Positions 12,001 to 17,421 of a stretch of 40,824 nt of DNA are shown here, piece by piece. Made by a program: the position numbers and the translations under genes. How positions within the stretch are numbered: the stretch's first letter is position 1; every line of letters begins with the position of its first letter. A model generated the notes under the pieces. That model was not told the DNA's origin. It did not search any database and worked only from the letters and a program-made list of their open reading frames with translations. Source of the DNA: a virus; the IMG/VR virus record IMGVR_UViG_3300013114_000125, positions 1 to 40,824 of that record; one strand, 5' to 3'.

Positions 12001-13505
12001 TCGGTGTCTGCAGAAAATACTACTCTCATTCCATCTGCTACTGCTAATCCATCTATAATATAACCTGTTTGTGCAACTACATTAGAAAATGCATCAGTTG
12101 TAACTGTGTCAAATAATGTTACAGATGTTTTTGCCACAGTACCATGATTATATAAAGCAAGTCCCGAATCAAATTCTATAATTGGCCTTTTAGCTCTATC
12201 AGTTTCTAATAAATTAGGTGTATAACCATTAGCATCTGCTGTTTCGTCAATTACAGATTTATGAAACCATCTATTATATCTTGACCAAGCATTTTGGTCT
12301 CTTGAATCTCTTTTAATTGTAATATAATCTTTTGTTTCCGGACGATAAAATGCTTTTGCATAAGGTCTAGAATCATACGCAATACTATCAAATAAAATAG
12401 TTGTTTCTGTAGCATATGATTCGGGAGTTATTAAATCTTCTATATTTGTAAATGTAATTGAATCTCCAACTCCTTCAACATAATATTCTTTACCTGCATA
12501 TGTGCTATCAGTAACATTAGATTCAAATTTAATTTTCATTCCATTTGATAAATTTAATGTTCTTAACGCATAATTTTTTGTACCTAAAATATCATTAGCA
12601 ACGTCAATTTTTGTTGTTGAACTTATCGTTCCAACAGTAAAAATTCCATACATACTATCATGATTGCCACATTGATAATAAAGTACATCTGGTGCCGTAG
12701 TTGGTACTGTAAAAGTAACTATACCCGAATCTGTTGCTGGGTTTATTACACCTGTTGTATATAAAGTAGAAGTTGATCCATCTTCTGCAACACCTTGACG
12801 ATATGGTTCTGTCATTATATGGAATGGATGGCCTTTTGCGTCTACTTTAAATTTATAAGTATTACCTCTATATAATTTTATTTGAGGATTTCTTTCACTT
12901 TCTTTTGTTCCAAACTTCCATGCTCTTGTCGTACTTCCATCATCTGGCCATGCTGTTACATCAATTTCAACTAACGCCGTTGGTCCTACTGAATCTAATG
13001 TTATAGAATTTGGACCTTCGGGCAACCAATAATATTCTCTATAATTGATTAACTTATCTAAATCAATGGCCGGGTTCCAAGAGTATATAACTTCTTTGTT
13101 TAGTCTATCATGATTATCTACATTACCTCCAAAATATTTTATTTGATTAATATAATCATCATAGGTACCTGAAAATTTTACTTGGTCTTCTGGATTAACT
13201 GATGTTGTGTCTTTATCTGTGTAAGTTACTGCAGGCTCTAATTGATATGCCATTCTATCTCTATTAGTTGCAGACAGATATGTGTCAGTTATTTGTCTTG
13301 TATAAGCATCTTGTCTACCAATATATCCATCTAATCTTTGTAATGCACCTTTTTGAATTAATGGATCAATAGTACTTGATAAAAATCTTGTGTTGCTATC
13401 TGTTCTATAGAATACAGGTAAGTGTGCGATTGATCTGCGTAACTCAATTCCATCTTGAGTTACAACTTCTTGAACTGATTGTGAATTGGTTGCTTTATCT
13501 ACCAT
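1..13505 (-). CDS. Giant modular baseplate/tail-fibre structural protein, at least 4,501 codons, C-terminus beyond window
   Basis: One minus-strand frame stays open from an ATG at 13505 to the left edge; I translated it throughout and saw no stop, so the end is not in the window. The ATG overlaps the gp6 stop by one base (TAATG). Order of parts: N-terminal baseplate-like region (1-200), cupredoxin-like domain (about 200-290), long unrecognised region with beta-type modules (VNGxxxxLxxDYT) to about 2050, FG-GAP propeller (about 2100-2525), linker, two glycine-rich modules of YTxxPTV type (about 3225 and 3350), GDGST-type modules (about 3515-4180), and a terminal repeat propeller (4220-4465). 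T4-like marine phages are known to carry very large structural genes after gp6, in the place of T4 gp7-gp10. I infer a wedge-anchored peripheral baseplate or fibre protein that contacts the cell surface. Role inferred from position and modules; no full-length homologue is recognised. Confidence 0.85.
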   Translation of the reverse strand, partial: MVDKATNSQSVQEVVTQDGIELRRSIAHLPVFYRTDSNTRFLSSTIDPLIQKGALQRLDGYIGRQDAYTRQITDTYLSATNRDRMAYQLEPAVTYTDKDTTSVNPEDQVKFSGTYDDYINQIKYFGGNVDNHDRLNKEVIYSWNPAIDLDKLINYREYYWLPEGPNSITLDSVGPTALVEIDVTAWPDDGSTTRAWKFGTKESERNPQIKLYRGNTYKFKVDAKGHPFHIMTEPYRQGVAEDGSTSTLYTTGVINPATDSGIVTFTVPTTAPDVLYYQCGNHDSMYGIFTVGTISSTTKIDVANDILGTKNYALRTLNLSNGMKIKFESNVTDSTYAGKEYYVEGVGDSITFTNIEDLITPESYATETTILFDSIAYDSRPYAKAFYRPETKDYITIKRDSRDQNAWSRYNRWFHKSVIDETADANGYTPNLLETDRAKRPIIEFDSGLALYNHGTVAKTSVTLFDTVTTDAFSNVVAQTGYIIDGLAVADGMRVVFSADTDTLVKNKIYVINFVQAGDSTSVINLTEATDAVPADNESIFIEFGTANQGKTYYYDKSTTTWKTGQTKIKVNQAPLFGMWDNDHISFDDTTTYPNSTFSGANVFAYKTSTTATTDTVLGIKVKYNTINNIGDIVFESDHTAGTFTYRTDNNIITKNLSEGHLHYTTSLTTHNSKSAWVKRTNESKQRVVRTFIVDKTEKQLFQIDFYKNSISLTDLEISVTVNGIRKNLTTDYTIVNGTVNKYIQFVKELKVDDQIKLVGYSATKKVSNKGIYQIPENLSVNPLNIQKGTFTYGQILGHVKDIFDKNTDITGSIPGSSSLRDNPDATLNGGLIVQHEGTLLPAVFGLIDQEANVLIAIDYCNQEYEKFYNSFLTYGLGTAYEGIAADRVDEIIIAINQGRGSTFPFFYEDMIGVGENYSLRTYTVQDASETEYAIDSVHTMTETNNRAVYVYKNDVQLILGTEYTVSTTDDSINIISTLVAGDIIKIRDYSDTTGSFIPPTPTKLGLYPKFKPELFTDDTYLISQTMIRKHDGSFIKAYGDERDNLILELEKRIYNNIKTQYDSTLLDIGDVVPSAFKSTEYTLTEINDVMGSDFYIWAGRNGVQYINNTTFVEGSPFTYNYSASTDRINDAKLPGHWRGIYKYFYDTDSPHIRPWEILGYSEKPSTWESTYGLAPYTSGNTILWDAVAGHLGRYGKSSIASYIPVDTSGNLLDPIAAKLINTFDVPNRNQAWKFGDQGPAETSWRRSSAYPFSVIKTLALTKPAKFFNLFFDNSRLTKNISNNLISKDTNIIQQLSTANYHLETSTNIQTGVVTRYTTAGYQPFVVNYLIFKNLDPLTFFYNKLKQLDIQLAYKLGGFTDKENIKVLTDSVSPGSTSGSKFIPDENYKILFRTSNPVNSFNYSGVLIEKNTDTSIDGSTLLGGWKVLGYSTTKPYFNFYYPIKSITGQKVIVSDAEAIIYQNYQTTTQVIPYGHVFDTIQQVVDFLMGYGKWLESKGFVYDKFSNEIKEVLNWRLSVKEFLFWTTQPWAPGSAITISPGANGFQLNTENSIVGKLKNLAGDYSLLDAGGRKIDIVNVSTKRLGKNFEISIKDPDIGLYNIALNTVQKEHILLFDNTTVFSDIIYEPYTGYRQARLKLVGWKTSNWTGDYHAPGFMFDAAQVTYWLKNTDYKIGDTVEYQGKFYVAKINHNSSTTFVNESWIQKSEKPKLQLIPNFDYKISRFNDFYSLESNNFDESQQGLAQHLIGYQSRDYLENLFVNDISQYKFYQGYIQEKGTQNAIDKLLKAKYEGQNISLDLYPEWMIRTGKIGNTDLKESIQIVLDDDEFTANSQSIELFDTSNETQQYARSVYVDKNNLYSKPVEYIASTTFSRYSYATEGVDRDTVQVLPNAGYPQLNQVQRTAYNIEDLLELDLTLTSSNDLIWVANKTNNDWDVFRLTLSGYKIAQLKPINGNTQLEITFTSSHDLVAGSSTTMADYFAITNSKTVELNGVYTVQSAPTHKTVIVDYTDTISEISTFTPLEDGSTADSYGNIYKFISVRLASMDNVNDVLSYNVYNDLNDSISKEGDKVFADADASGLWRVYEKQDPYTQIRMLSPDTTAEQDFGYQIVARNDGRSVIISSPTKGQGTVHFLFRRESTAGTTFLTQSAVTTTSGSDNTSRLGSSLSMSTDENFVVAGGPYANSLGSDGSTRFSDAGLIKIFLWNTSTFKYDPLVTKLPPTDAASQNFGWAHKICEPGASSVRSTPVKYLFVSAPGVGTNAGAVYMYEWGIGEDLSTYDTWTQNLTITSSDPGENKRFGHRLQANDNGDILAVSSKAPGQAGKVEIYTRISQSSDDSTSHSFALAQTLTGTTADGSSLNTQFGESLTMTKDGTVLVVGAPGFDDSSQADVGAIYYYKWNADGSTNTYTLQQTIKAPDEQTNSKFGSTVDINDTGTRLVIGAEKMSNHREQKFDLGETTFDLQDTRFIDENLGSGAAYTATMYNTKFVIDDILVTTSVSANDDFGRGVCVIDQTVFVGAPEDEGNTSADGSSMVSNDGTVTCFDLTTNDTYAWKEISSETALIDINKLGQVFHFNKNSKQILNYFDLYDPVKGRILGIADREINIKTTWDPASYNAGTNPKEKVAWAEDHIGEIWWDLSKVKWLWYEQGDQEFKINNWGKVFPGSSIDIYEWTESTMLPHEWNDLAGTTPGSSQGISGIPLHPDNSHYTVKQIYNSALDGFVNYYYYWVRNKQSMPTNSVVVRKNTASYISNIILNPLNSDIRHYSITDVNKMLVFGAKQDLSNDEVILNVDTRTNTFEGGAHSIWKLVREGDKFYRPGTQIETRWWDSLIGSNLIGDIVPDINLPVNEKYGNNIRPRQSWYVNRFNALKEIIDYANSILKVNELSGTINLDNLNSEDPEPTAESLEWDAKVATYAELTYIDTRDLSGTLNYLVEADETVNGYWSIYKWDGSTWSRTKVQTFNTKNYWSYIDWYKTTGTMVHDENTSIDKQVTYQYELDALTLATGKHVKVTSADTGGWKIFMKTSTGWENVATENGTLRLSTKLYDYTQDATGFADADNFDDNFFDQEPAIETRKILTALRDDLFINELAVEYNTLFFIGLKRVLSEQTYVDWMFKTSFINARNSVRTLDQRKTYTTGTDAWIESYINEVKPFHTKLREYKLGYTGTDTEDGINTDFDNPPFYDATTGTIRNLNVLGDATKQTEYPHKFWSEYYKKHVASITVTNGGSGYTAVPTVTILGGTTGSTGPFQIYDTAASGASAGSLGYYYPLYTTELQSNIADTQNGGTGTSRQFTFDSYSGTFYQPTSYVTYAQLIKSATYKMYTTPDTTAATATAIVKNGSVSAITVTGIGANYTSTPTVIISGGLVDGTNPTDQAKAYANLGNDLVRDFSTTVKFDRISSTSRVQDWTALSSYAYGDLIRYKNQLYKATSAFTATTDFDDNDGNVYKVYGDETGLSAADRTKGFYTPASGMPGNELSQLMTGVDYGGTMVTGLLFTQGQGWDKSGWYDYAWDHYGTSKIKTFYGDGSTVAFTFTTAPATTEVYQIYVAGTLTTDVFRGDGSTTTFTLSSAPADGAVIKFILFDDDGVLTPTDDRTLDSIVKGGLFNSALGTSPSDILLEGDEFVSPDTSYAPEEAVPGQMFDTVDIKVYTSPESGAPFITTKNYTGNGSTTAFSTGEYPGTLASVIVSVDGVTKKITTDYTINVANKTVTFGSAPANNSIISIRTFAISGENYRVLDTYTGDGSTVAYTTSTRENFNLDSSNSQIYITINGVPTTAYTTTSLAKSIIVTFDSAPAANAYVQVAGFNQTSATRAYAQIMSGTITYDGSTTRHTLTYPPGAIGPYSGLTLVEVNGKMLRGPDNTYYLGDGSTYNYGVVTGLEDDSTVDPSKTISAESDVQVFVNGVQKLLNTDYTVNIGAQTISMVTAPTVTDVIAISTLVDNHYYNEGNDIILIPSRITSPYSLSSSDVITVTTFNNALGTKLRREVLEGRSTGIFALRFDPLNAGYTTVWLNGTQLIKDHDYTLTGNIVTVVGKTITASDRLDVLYFALGSAVGATGFRIFKDMLNRTFYKRISKTSTTEIANDITPESSTIQVKDGTKLPEVTGTTPGVIFVDKERIEYFVKNGDTLSQLRRGTLGTGIKEHSSGVEVVDASGIQTIPYADTVYTDTHTGDGSTVGFTTTQALTSASQLDIFIGGQRLLLTSEDGSTINYSIGGFTNISSATFVRASTSLNSTDNDVRDVKWNNDGTKMFMLGRANDSVYEYSASTAFDVSTITYVRLLDIGVVSATQGDDAANSIEFNTDGTKLFVLGQGQDKVDEYALSTSFNLSTASFTHSFSVASQELLPYGLAFNNDGTKMFVTGWAGDDINEYTLSTGFDVSTATYSQNFSVSAQAGKPSAVQFNNTGTKMYVLNGTGAPTIFQYTLITAFDISTASYENTSFSTLTEEANPRGFCFNNDGSQLFVCGFTGDDINEYTCNAGIILSSPPADGTQVKILHKKGQ
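100..860 (-). repeat. Terminal five-fold propeller repeat (FNxDGTKMFVxG) in the giant protein
   Basis: Five repeats of about 50-58 residues carry the pattern FNNDGTKMFVxG-x5-DxINEYxLSTxFDVSTAxY. The cores lie near 748-782, 574-611, 421-458, 263-303 and 109-147. The fourth copy is degenerate (NNTGTKMYVLNG) and the fifth has GSQLFVCG. The spacing and the alternation of hydrophobic strands fit blades of a beta-propeller related to YVTN/PQQ-type repeats. Blade number could be higher if the domain closes with residues beyond those seen, although a different sequence (SSPPADGTQV) follows before the left edge, suggesting return to a GDGST-type module. Confidence 0.65.
960..2960 (-). repeat. Repeated GDGST-type beta modules in the giant protein
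   Basis: At least six degenerate modules share an opening (Y/F)xGDGST(V/T)xF, a central strand of VxVNGVxxxxxxDYT type and a closing (S/A)AP(A)xxxxI strand, each about 60-100 residues (residues about 3515-4180). Examples open near 2938, 2838, 2513, 2284, 1894 and 1003. Modules of this kind are common in tail-fibre and baseplate proteins of marine phages, where they form strings of small beta sandwiches. They probably act as a rigid spacer between the propellers. A conserved element with LRRGTLGTG lies near 1100. Confidence 0.6.
5938..7200 (-). other. Seven-bladed FG-GAP (integrin-alpha-like) beta-propeller inside the giant protein
   Basis: Seven units begin with FG or LG followed by a strand of VVxGAP type. 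The blade starts lie near 7190, 7022, 6824, 6614, 6424, 6241 and 6000, about 56-80 residues apart. Clear examples are LVVGAPGFDD (fifth blade), RLVIGAEK (sixth) and VFVGAPEDEG (seventh); the third has LFVSAPGVGT followed by GAVYMYEW. This is the FG-GAP repeat known from integrin alpha chains and from secreted bacterial adhesion proteins, where seven copies close a propeller. In a tail protein it is most simply a ligand-binding head for the cell surface. Confidence 0.75.
12640..12850 (-). other. Cupredoxin-like domain with complete type 1 copper ligand pattern, inside the giant protein
   Basis: Residues about 219-290 of the giant protein contain GHPFHIM (His226), then a beta-rich stretch ending in YYQCGNHDSMYG with Cys279, His282 and Met285. 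The His ... Cys-x2-His-x2-Met order and the tight C-terminal spacing match type 1 copper sites; amicyanin uses His53, Cys92, His95 and Met98 with the same Cys-x2-His-x2-Met spacing. Seen: the residues and their spacing. Known: this pattern binds copper in cupredoxins. Inferred: the domain has a cupredoxin fold and could bind copper or another soft metal on the virion. It may instead be a structural relic that keeps the ligands without electron transfer. Confidence 0.65.
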
Positions 13506-16500
13506 TAGTATCCTGCTCCACTACTGCCGGTGGATGCTCCCGATCCTGCTGTTGTAGTGGTGCCTGATACTGCTGAAGATGTTGATGTTGTAGTTGTTGT
13601 GGAAGTTGACGTTACTACTGTACCCGATGCTAATAACTGATTGGCACCTAATGCACTTATAATTGTAACATCATCAACGGTGGCCCCACTGATAAAAATT
13701 TCGTCTGCCGCACAAGCAACCTGGAACAACGATCCAAAAACTTGTCCTGATTGATTTGGCACAATGACTACTGTTAATAAGTCTGGTGCTAGTTCATTAT
13801 GTATATAAGCGGCTAATTCTGTAAAATAAAATGTGTCTCCAAAATCCCAATTGTCTAATGCAAAAAATTCATTTATTGCTAATATTACTCTCGTTTGGAT
13901 AACTGCATTTGTAACATTGGTATTTTGATTTTTTACAACTTTAAATGTTGCTTGTAATTCTTCATCTGCACTTGTACCAAATAATATTTTATATTTTACA
14001 GGATGATATATTATTTGATCGGACATTGATTTTAATGGGTTAAGTATACCTGAATAATTTATTCTTAATTGATCTGAAGTACTTGCCACTGGTCTAGCTC
14101 CGCCATCTTGTAACCATATTCTATACAAGTTATCATACGATCTTTCTAACATATACACATCAACAATATTTGATACTGAAGGATCTATTCTAGTTTCTTG
14201 TCCTGCATTATGCTTATATTGAAAGGTTAAAGACGATCTTCCACGTCTTCCATAATAATCTGTTGTTGTTGTTAATGTATTTGTTGAAGAACTATATTTT
14301 TTAACTACGTTTTCTGCATCATCATAAAAATAAAATAATTGTTCATCAGCATATGTTGTACTTGATAATGTTATATCTGTTTCATTTTTTGACACAACAA
14401 AATTTGTTGCGGCATAAGGTTTATATCTTGAAATATTATCATATGAAATGTATTTTTGATAAAATATAAATTTAGCTGTTGGATTTGTATCTGGTTCTAC
14501 TACTATATCAAATATATCTGGATTATCTACAATACCATCATCATCGTCGTCATAAAAACCAACTTTTACTTTTCGATTATCTTGAAATCCATCTGCTTCA
14601 GTTACTGTATCAACCACTTGCCAATTAATCGGATATCCAATTGAATTTCCTGTTGAAACAATTGAATTTGTTTTTAAAATTTTAATTGTATCTTTTACAG
14701 ATTTTCCTGTTTTATAATCATAAATTTTTTCTTGTACATCATAGTGAAATTTGTTTTGTCCTTCTGATTCAAAAATATAATCTAAACTTCTGTACGTTAC
14801 TGTATAAGTGTTACCATCGTTTGTAAATTTAAACCACCAACTTGCATCTAAATTTGTACCTGTAGTTGATCCTGTATTAGATAAACTGAATACTGAACTT
14901 GCAGATATATTTGTTGACGTTATTACTTTCCATACCTCATTATCAACATCATATCTCAATCCAAATTCTTCATATGCTTCAGTTCGATCAATTATATCAG
15001 TTTTTAATGTGTTACTAAATGTTGTAGTAAATGCAGGAATTATAGCATTTAATACAGAACCATTAGGAATAATATCATTAAGTGTGATTGGTCCTACTCC
15101 TGTTTCTAAATTACCTAATCCTCCATTAGCACCATCACCTTCAACTGCACCAAGTTTTACCCAACTTCTATCTTCGGCATTATCGGTTCCTGCTGTTACT
15201 AAAGAATTGTTTAAAAATTCTCTTGTATCTGGGGATGTAAATTTTATTATTGACCCAACTGTTGCATATTTTAAATTAGACGTTGCATATGTTCCAGTAA
15301 CTAAAGGTCCTACACCGTTAAAATATCCTGTATTAGTATTAGTTCCAGTTGTAGTTGAAACCCATGTTGCTGTTAAAGAACTTAAATCTTTTGTTCCATA
15401 TTTCAAATAATAAAAATGTCTTGCATATGCATTTTTTAATTTTGCTTCTACAAATGAATTTATTGTACTTAAAATTGTTTGACGATTTGTAAAAGTAAAA
15501 GTAAAAGTGTTTATTTTTTCTTCTCTATAAAGTATTCCGTCATCTGCAAATACAGATACATTTGAATACGCTCCGGTAGGATCTAAAATTTCTTTTGCTC
15601 TGGATATTCCTGATGCCGCTCTATTTACTGATCTTACTTTTATAATTTCTTGTGATGCTGACAAAGGCATAACTTGATAATCTTCTGCTGTTATCATTCT
15701 ATTTTGTGCATAATAAACCTGTGGTGCTTTTTCTCTAATTGATGCATTTGATTCAGTTGCTGATGCATTATACACACTTGCTTTTAAACTCATTGTTAAT
15801 GTAAGAGTTTGCTGTGCTCCGTTGGCATCTACATAAGGAATTCCTACTTGAATATTTTGCATTTCGGTTGGTTGAATAGAAAAGGTAGCATTATCACTAA
15901 CTCTAAAATATGTTCTAAATGCTCCTATTGGTAAGTTAGAAAAATTTCCATCGCCAAATACAAGATCTATTGCGTCATTATTTTTTGTTACTACATTGTA
16001 AATATTTCTTTCTGCTTTTGATAACGAATTATATATTGCATTATTTCCTGTTAATGACGGAACTTTTTTCCATTCTTCAAAAATTTGACCGAACTGATCT
16101 AATTTATACAACCAAACATCACTATTATTAATGTTAGCAGTGTTAATTGATTGCACATAATTTGTAGTACTTTGACTTACTGTAAATTCAGTTTGGTGCA
16201 TTAATCCTTGTTTAAATAAAAGAAAAAATCCTGTATTATTAGATGTGTCACCTGATCCATCTGTTCTGTATGTAAAAGTAAGACCTGATCCTGGAAGAGG
16301 ATCTTGTTCGTATATTGATTCTGAATTTTCTATTGTTGATGGTACTATCTCAAACCCTCGACTTACTCCTCCTATACTTTTTCTAAAAGTAAAAATTGGT
16401 AAGTCTAATTGATTTGTACTTAAAGTGTAAACTTCTGTTTTAATTCCGCCAACTGTTCCGGACTCTCTTGGTTTTCCAATACGTTGTCCTGCTGTATTGG

Positions 16501-16987
16501 CCGCATTAAGTATAGAAGTAAATTGTTCTCTATAATTTGAATTGGCACTATCATTCCATATTACAGTTGCATTTGCAAGATTTGATCCTGTTGAATCAAT
16601 AACATCTTGCGTTGTTGATATTGAATCAACTTTAAGTAATCCTGTAGCTGGTTTATTTCTTTTAGCATTATAATTAATTAATCTTGCTAGTGTTAATACC
16701 GAATTTCGTCTTTCTGCTGTTTCTAAAAAATTTTCTCTGGCATTTAAATCAACTCTAAAAGATAAAGCCTGAGCAATATAGGCAATTAAATCAATAAGTG
16801 CTACATACTCTGAACTTTCTACAAAGTCATTAAAGTCATCTGGATAATTTTCTCGTAGATATGCCACCATTGTTCTACGAAGTGTTTCGAAATCATATGA
16901 TTTAAAGTCTGCTTGTTGGAAAGATTGATAGATCTTTCTCCAATCTTCTGCAACTAATAATCTATTTTGTCGTTCTGTTGTGGCCAT
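13505..16987 (-). CDS. gp6: Baseplate wedge protein gp6 (enlarged, 1,160 aa)
   Basis: Related to T4 gp6, the dimeric baseplate wedge protein that forms the ring joining wedges to the hub. The first 110 residues are typical: DWRKIYQSFQQADFKSYDF, then NDFVESSEYVALIDLIAYIAQALSFRVDLNARENFLETAERR, the strongly conserved gp6/gpJ-family N-terminus. A further conserved stretch is REKAPQVYYAQNRMITAEDYQ. At 1,160 aa it is well above the 660 aa of T4 gp6; the extra length lies in the middle and C-terminal half, and the C-terminus is a low-complexity Ser/Thr/Gly tail (about 1115-1160). It follows gp25 (gap 44 bases, containing a late promoter) and overlaps the giant gene by one base. No convincing Shine-Dalgarno precedes the ATG. 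Confidence 0.93.
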   Translation of the reverse strand: MATTERQNRLLVAEDWRKIYQSFQQADFKSYDFETLRRTMVAYLRENYPDDFNDFVESSEYVALIDLIAYIAQALSFRVDLNARENFLETAERRNSVLTLARLINYNAKRNKPATGLLKVDSISTTQDVIDSTGSNLANATVIWNDSANSNYREQFTSILNAANTAGQRIGKPRESGTVGGIKTEVYTLSTNQLDLPIFTFRKSIGGVSRGFEIVPSTIENSESIYEQDPLPGSGLTFTYRTDGSGDTSNNTGFFLLFKQGLMHQTEFTVSQSTTNYVQSINTANINNSDVWLYKLDQFGQIFEEWKKVPSLTGNNAIYNSLSKAERNIYNVVTKNNDAIDLVFGDGNFSNLPIGAFRTYFRVSDNATFSIQPTEMQNIQVGIPYVDANGAQQTLTLTMSLKASVYNASATESNASIREKAPQVYYAQNRMITAEDYQVMPLSASQEIIKVRSVNRAASGISRAKEILDPTGAYSNVSVFADDGILYREEKINTFTFTFTNRQTILSTINSFVEAKLKNAYARHFYYLKYGTKDLSSLTATWVSTTTGTNTNTGYFNGVGPLVTGTYATSNLKYATVGSIIKFTSPDTREFLNNSLVTAGTDNAEDRSWVKLGAVEGDGANGGLGNLETGVGPITLNDIIPNGSVLNAIIPAFTTTFSNTLKTDIIDRTEAYEEFGLRYDVDNEVWKVITSTNISASSVFSLSNTGSTTGTNLDASWWFKFTNDGNTYTVTYRSLDYIFESEGQNKFHYDVQEKIYDYKTGKSVKDTIKILKTNSIVSTGNSIGYPINWQVVDTVTEADGFQDNRKVKVGFYDDDDDGIVDNPDIFDIVVEPDTNPTAKFIFYQKYISYDNISRYKPYAATNFVVSKNETDITLSSTTYADEQLFYFYDDAENVVKKYSSSTNTLTTTTDYYGRRGRSSLTFQYKHNAGQETRIDPSVSNIVDVYMLERSYDNLYRIWLQDGGARPVASTSDQLRINYSGILNPLKSMSDQIIYHPVKYKILFGTSADEELQATFKVVKNQNTNVTNAVIQTRVILAINEFFALDNWDFGDTFYFTELAAYIHNELAPDLLTVVIVPNQSGQVFGSLFQVACAADEIFISGATVDDVTIISALGANQLLASGTVVTSTSTTTTTSTSSAVSGTTTTAGSGASTGSSGAGY

Positions 16988-17003
16988 AATGCGTTTACTT
17001 CAA

Positions 17004-17011
17004 TATTTATA
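17004..17011 (-). promoter_or_regulatory. T4-type late promoter for gp6 and the giant gene
   Basis: The minus strand reads TATAAATA exactly, the consensus -10 element of gp55-dependent late promoters. Initiation about six bases downstream would give a leader of only about 10 bases before the gp6 ATG at 16987, so the mRNA would be almost leaderless. It lies in the 44-base gp25-gp6 gap. Confidence 0.7.
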
Positions 17012-17031
17012 GCATTAATTATATGCATATA

Positions 17032-17421
17032 TTAAGATAAGCGTAATAATGAATTTTCATCGAATTCGAATCTTAATTTTTCAGTAATGTTTAATGGTAC
17101 GTATGTAATTGTAGCCTGTATAGCAATACCATGTTCTGCTTCAGCTAACAATATTTCTTCAGTGCTTATACGTGGATCAGCATTTAAATTTGCTGTTACA
17201 TCATCTACTATTGCTTTTTTAAGCGGTTCTGTTAACGGTTCAAATATACAATCATAGATTATTGTACCAAATTCTGGATTTTCTACTCTTTCACCTTTTC
17301 TTACAGATAAACGATTAATTAAATCTTGTTTTGCACATTCAAAATCATAAAGTTTAAAGTTCTTTTTATCTGCACGAGAACTAAAACCTTTAAATGTTAT
17401 ACTTTTATCTCCATATGCCAT
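17032..17421 (-). CDS. gp25: Baseplate wedge protein gp25
   Basis: Small baseplate protein of the gp25/TssE family, the part that nucleates the sheath on the wedge. It has the usual length (129 aa; T4 gp25 is 132). Family signs are LINRLSVRKGERVENPEFGT, with its RxGExxxxPEFG core, followed by IFEPLTEPL and the C-terminal strand pair ITYVPLNITEKLRFEFD. Despite the name lysozyme-like for this fold, no lytic activity is expected. Its ATG overlaps the gp5 stop (TAATG) and is preceded by a GGAG ribosome site inside the end of gp5, so translation is probably coupled. Confidence 0.93.
   Translation of the reverse strand: MAYGDKSITFKGFSSRADKKNFKLYDFECAKQDLINRLSVRKGERVENPEFGTIIYDCIFEPLTEPLKKAIVDDVTANLNADPRISTEEILLAEAEHGIAIQATITYVPLNITEKLRFEFDENSLLRLS

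Noticed and set aside
14808-15410. 200-codon plus-strand frame opposite gp6
   Set aside because: Lies wholly antisense within gp6, has no ribosome site and an unnatural composition (long Val/Ser/Pro runs mirroring gp6 codons).
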